Assembly (NCBI GenBank): GCA_026008535.1
Contig: BRKX01000009.1
Location: forward strand, 46,373,001 to 46,437,000
From: Perilla frutescens
Taxonomy: Eukaryota; Streptophyta; Magnoliopsida; Lamiales; Lamiaceae
Reading direction: 5' to 3'
Length of the DNA: 64,000 nucleotides
Shown: piece by piece, positions 59,958 to 64,000 of the stretch
Layout of the letters: the number at the start of each line of letters is the position of its first letter
Position numbering within the stretch: position 1 is the first letter of the stretch
Position numbers and translations under genes: made by a program
The notes under the pieces: generated by a model
The model's database searches: none
Seen by the model: only the letters and a program-made list of their open reading frames with translations
What the model was told of the DNA's origin: nothing

Positions 59958-61068
59958 TTGTTTAATTACCAAAAGAATTAATCTTCAAACCAAAAATACA
60001 AGATTTAAAAAATAAATGATGTTCACTCATAATATTAAATTCCAATATTATTAAATAAGTAAGAGGTAGAGAATGCATGAAATATGTAATGAAAAACAAA
60101 ATATAATTAAATCAATATAAATAGATGAAATTACAAAACAATTCATGTTAATATCAACGACAACGACAAACATCAATATGACACCAACAATATTAATGAA
60201 ATTAAATAATTCATGTTCCCGTAAATTGTGTATCAAAGTCACTCACCATGCCATACATACATAACATAGATTTTAATTATTTTTTATTATATATAATATA
60301 ATAATATTATCCTTCACCTTCTCTATGCATCATAAACTCCATTCCAATCACTTAATTTCATGTGATACGCCAAACTGGCTGGTGGAGGACAAAATATTAG
60401 GAAAAGTTAGTTAATTAATATAACATGTTGATCTAATTATTTTCAGTTAAACAAAAATTAAATATCATAATACACAAATAGAATAAATTAAATTAGGCTA
60501 AAATGATAAATTACACGCCAAACAATAAAAATTCTATTAACGACATCAATGTATGTAGATGACATCAATGTACGTAGATGAAAACCAAAAAATAAAATAA
60601 AACAAAAAATTTAAAACACAATACTTAGCAAATCTACAAATCTTCTCTTCATTGTGTATGTGTGGACTGTGGAGATATGATTTTTCCGTCCTCAGAATAT
60701 ATTAGAAGAAAATTATAGAGCATGAACGACCTTATATATATTCTTCATATATATAAAAAGAAATAATTCATGAATGTATGTTTGAAAACCGAGATTATAT
60801 GGTATTTTTATGATTTTTAAATCTGCACCAACCTTTTGATTATGAAATGTGAAAATGAAGCATTGATTTCTTTGTGCGCTGCATGTTCTTGATGAGACAA
60901 TAAAGACAAATGTCCATGGGTATATTTCGTAATTTTTTTGTTTTTTTTGAAGAAAATTGGGGACAGATCTATTACAATATAACTATATGTGACAATATTA
61001 TACTTTAACATATACATATATGTGATTATAATTCAGCAACACTTAAAAATAACTTCGTTGATGAAAGA

Positions 61069-61118
<50 letters not shown>

Positions 61119-61169
61119 GGCGACAATTATACCAACAATTTTCAGTCACAAATAAAGGCTATTTAAATA

Positions 61170-61200
<31 letters not shown>

Positions 61201-61859
61201 TTGATTCTCAAATACTTTTTTTTTTTAAAAAAAAACTGATATATATAGAGGACATCAATAACAGCATAAACTCAGTCAAAATATCACTTGTAATTACATT
61301 ATCAGAATATATTGTCAAAAAATGAAAGCAGCTTCAACTGTTCTTACGCACTAAAATCAAAACATACATGCCCTTTCGAAAATGTTTCATTTTTCATATA
61401 TACATACATACATCAATCTTTTTATTTAATCTAATAGATGTTATCTAGCAATTTTTTTATTTTATTTTTTTCAAGGCCGCTATCCGAGATTTTTTATGCG
61501 GGTATTATTATTAATATTACCCGGCCATGGCCATCATTTTAACATAAAGAGGTTAATTTTGGACAAATTTATAGATTTTATAATATGGTTTTTGAAGTTA
61601 TGTTTAATTAATTCTAGAGTTTTATGCATATTCAAGCATTCAATTGTTACAATATGTAATCGTAAAATGATTGTATGGGTTTTGTGCAATCTAGCATGAT
61701 TAGTTTTGTATAATTTTGAACAATGAGTATTTGATTAACTTATACAGTGGATAATTTTTTTAATTTGATGGTGTAATTATGGTTAGAGCTTGTGCTTGAC
61801 TTATAACTTGATTCATCTTTTATATTATATGTTTTGGGATATCTTCATATAGATATATC
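59958..61859. other. AT-rich intergenic with microsatellites
   Basis: No gene is recognised. Contains (TAA)n at about 61070-61117 and (AT)n at about 61170-61194. Confidence 0.6.
61070..61117. repeat. (AAT)n microsatellite
   Basis: About 16 uninterrupted AAT units. Confidence 0.9.
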
Positions 61860-61862
61860 TTA

Positions 61863-62581
61863 GGGCATGGTTGGTATGATGGAATGGAATGTGATTCCAC
61901 ATTCCCACGTCCATTCCCATTCCTATGGCTGGTATAAGTTTTTCAATTGGGAATGGTCATTTCTGAAGGAGATTAGTCGTTACTTCCACTCCCATGGTAT
62001 TATGTATTCCCGATTATCAAAATAAATTTTATTTTTTATTTTGCAAAACTATACTTTATTTTTTTGTATTGACAAGTGAAATCTCATATTTTTATAAAAT
62101 ATTTTATTAAAAAACAAATTTATGATTTTTTTAAAAAAACTCATTGATAATTTATTAATGATTCATAAAATTTTGTAATATTTCACAAAAGTACTAATCA
62201 TATTATAGGATTACATAAATTATACAAACCCGCTAATCATTAGTGAAATACTTATTAAAAGTATACTCAATTATTTCATAAATGTTAATAGAGTAAAATA
62301 ATCGTATAATATTCAACAATATGTTATTAAAATATAATAGTATCTTTGAAAGAAGAGTAATTTGTTATTTAGAACTAAATAAGTCAATTCGTCTATTTTA
62401 TTTATTAATTAGATATGTTATAATAAAATCAATTCAAAAATGTAAGTTTCATTCATATCTTATTATTTGTGATACCAGCCAAAGGAATGACAATAGTCAT
62501 TCCATTCCATTCCCATCACCATTCAATTACTAAGTTCATTTCATTCCCACTTGATTCCATTCATACATACCAACTATCCCC
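61863..62581. mobile_element. PIF/Harbinger (Tourist-like) MITE, 719 bp
   Basis: Left terminus GGGCATGGTTGGTATG, right terminus CATACCAACTATCCCC, inverted repeats of 16 bp with two mismatches. They are extended by further partly inverted sequence (ATTCCATTCC / GGAATGGAAT). Target duplications TTA at 61860-61862 and 62582-62584. The 3-bp TTA/TAA site and the GGG..TTGGT terminus are diagnostic of PIF/Harbinger. The interior is AT-rich with no transposase. Confidence 0.85.
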
Positions 62582-62584
62582 TTA

Positions 62585-64000
62585 GTGTATTCAAATGGTC
62601 GAGAAACTGAAGATGTTTTAAAAAAAATTGAGATTGAACCATAGTTTTTCAATTCGGTTGGTGTGATTATTGGTTTGACTAAAATTTTTAGAAACTTCTT
62701 GCAATTTTTCATTATCCGTCTTATCCAAAACAGATTATTGAAACCCAAAAAATAGCATGCAGAAACATTATATTAGCAGCAACACCAAATAGTATTAAAA
62801 TATGATAGTTGTAAAATCTTATAGTCATTCATGTCATTGTGTTTTTGCAGAATGTCTAAAACAACATTTACATTGTTGATACATCATGGCGTTAGATTTA
62901 ATGGTAATACGAGACGTCGCTATGTTTGATACGACCAACACAACGCGGAAGCAAAGATCGAAACACACATCAACTTATAACAATGATTCAACCCAAAATA
63001 CCTACTATAATAACACCTAAATATGGTCAAATAAACTGTCCTAAACCCATAAATTAATTAGAAAACAAATTGAACAAGAATTAACACAAAACAACACAAA
63101 TTATCCCAAAAAAACCCAAATAATGACGCGATTGAAAACCTAAGAAAACGAGTTCGGATTAAACTCAAATTTTAACACAAGATACAATCTGAAGTCATGA
63201 AAAATATACCCAAAATTCAGCAAAAATGCACGAGTGATTTTCAATTTGGCTCGGAGGTGAAATTTCTGACTCTAGGGCTTATTTAGGGCTTGAACGACTT
63301 ATATAAATTATTTCTGGACTTTGCTGAATTTATGGACGAATTTGGTGATGCGAGGTTGGTTATGGATGAGTATGGGATATGTGAGGAGGCGTGGTGGTGG
63401 CTGGAATGAAGTGGATCGATGGAAAATGAAAAGGTAGAAGTGAATCTTACCCGAAACGAACCCCGGATCGATGAGAATCTGAAACGCGCCTATGGAGCAA
63501 TCTTCGTGGCTACCTAACCCGTACACTACTGAATGCACGAACGAGACAAAAGATTTCAAGTTTGAATTCGCCAAAATCAAACTCTACCAAAGTATCGATT
63601 TGTTTGTGAGACAAGAGAATAACGTAAAGCTGTTTTTCATTCAATCAAGTCTGGATAACAAAGTGAACGATAATCCCTAAATAAAGACCTAAGGGAAAAT
63701 AAAATTTGAAGTGTCTTGGGCCTAGAATTCGAATGGGCTAATAAAAGTGCTACTAGGTCCAATATCACTTAGACAGATTGTGATAATTGAGCCTGCTAAA
63801 TAAATAAAATTACAACTGAAATAATAGTCCAAAATAAATAAAATAACTAATTAAAAATCCATAAAACACACGGCCAACTAAGATAATCAAATTCAAACAA
63901 GGCCGCGGCTTCTTCACTCCTCAATGCTCGTCAAATTCACCAACTTGTGCTTTCGGGATTCAGCTCCATCTTCCAACTTCTTTTGAACATAACATTGGAA
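62585..64000. other. Unassigned, possibly retrotransposon-derived
   Basis: No confident gene. The stretch from about 62925 (TGTTTGATACGACCAACACA) to the window end has the look of an LTR or untranslated transposon sequence (GGCTCGGAGGTGAAATTTCT, CTCTAGGGCTTATTTAGGGC, AAGGCCGCGGCTTCTTC). The second end lies outside the window, so this is weak. ORFs here (63308-63580 on -, 63492-63680 on +) have no recognisable domain. Confidence 0.35.

Noticed and set aside
63308..63680. ORFs near the right end of the window
   Set aside because: No domain, no splice structure, and the surrounding DNA looks like transposon untranslated sequence.

Overview
This is plant nuclear DNA, AT-rich and intron-rich, almost certainly from a eudicot. 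It carries three intact single-copy-type genes (an R-R-type MYB factor, a plastidic NADP-malic enzyme and a full-size PDR/ABCG transporter) in a landscape of nested LTR retrotransposons, MITEs and Mutator-like elements. Species cannot be fixed from the sequence alone.

Layout. 1-1.5 kb: AT-rich flank with two MITEs. 1.5-3.7 kb (+): three-exon MYB gene. 3.7-5.6 kb: convergent intergenic space with unassigned exon-like segments. 5.6-10.7 kb (-): 20-exon NADP-ME gene encoding 646 aa, with its TATA box and a (CT)16 tract upstream. 10.9-13.7 kb: intergenic, including a complete SINE with 16-bp target duplications. 13.7-17.9 kb (-): decayed Ty1/Copia element. 18.4-24.2 kb: non-coding domain saturated with the word TTAGCA/TGCTAA and containing large direct and inverted duplications. 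24.2-31.6 kb: a solo LTR interrupted by a second solo LTR; both sets of 5-bp target duplications are visible. 32.3-39.3 kb (-): Athila-like Gypsy element with gag and protease only; its 5' LTR is interrupted by a third solo LTR. 39.3-43.0 kb: repeat-derived AT-rich DNA. 43.0-49.8 kb (-): 22-exon ABCG/PDR gene encoding 1453 aa, with one GC-AG intron. 51.5-59.95 kb: three consecutive Mutator-like elements, each with a perfect 9-bp target duplication and related termini. They share a second recurring word (GTATCA/TGATAC) and carry captured pieces of a MOM1/CHD-like SNF2 gene and a sucrose synthase gene. 61.9-62.6 kb: PIF/Harbinger MITE. The rest is AT-rich with microsatellites.

The three host genes are not functionally linked: MYB regulation, malate decarboxylation in plastids, and plasma-membrane export. 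The most interesting signals are the two word-saturated transposon domains. They resemble, as an inference only, the cis-motif accumulation known for VANDAL transposons with sequence-specific anti-silencing (VANC) proteins. The capture of a silencing-factor-like SNF2 fragment in one of these elements adds to that interest. All exon coordinates were derived by eye from splice sites, reading-frame continuity and family conservation.
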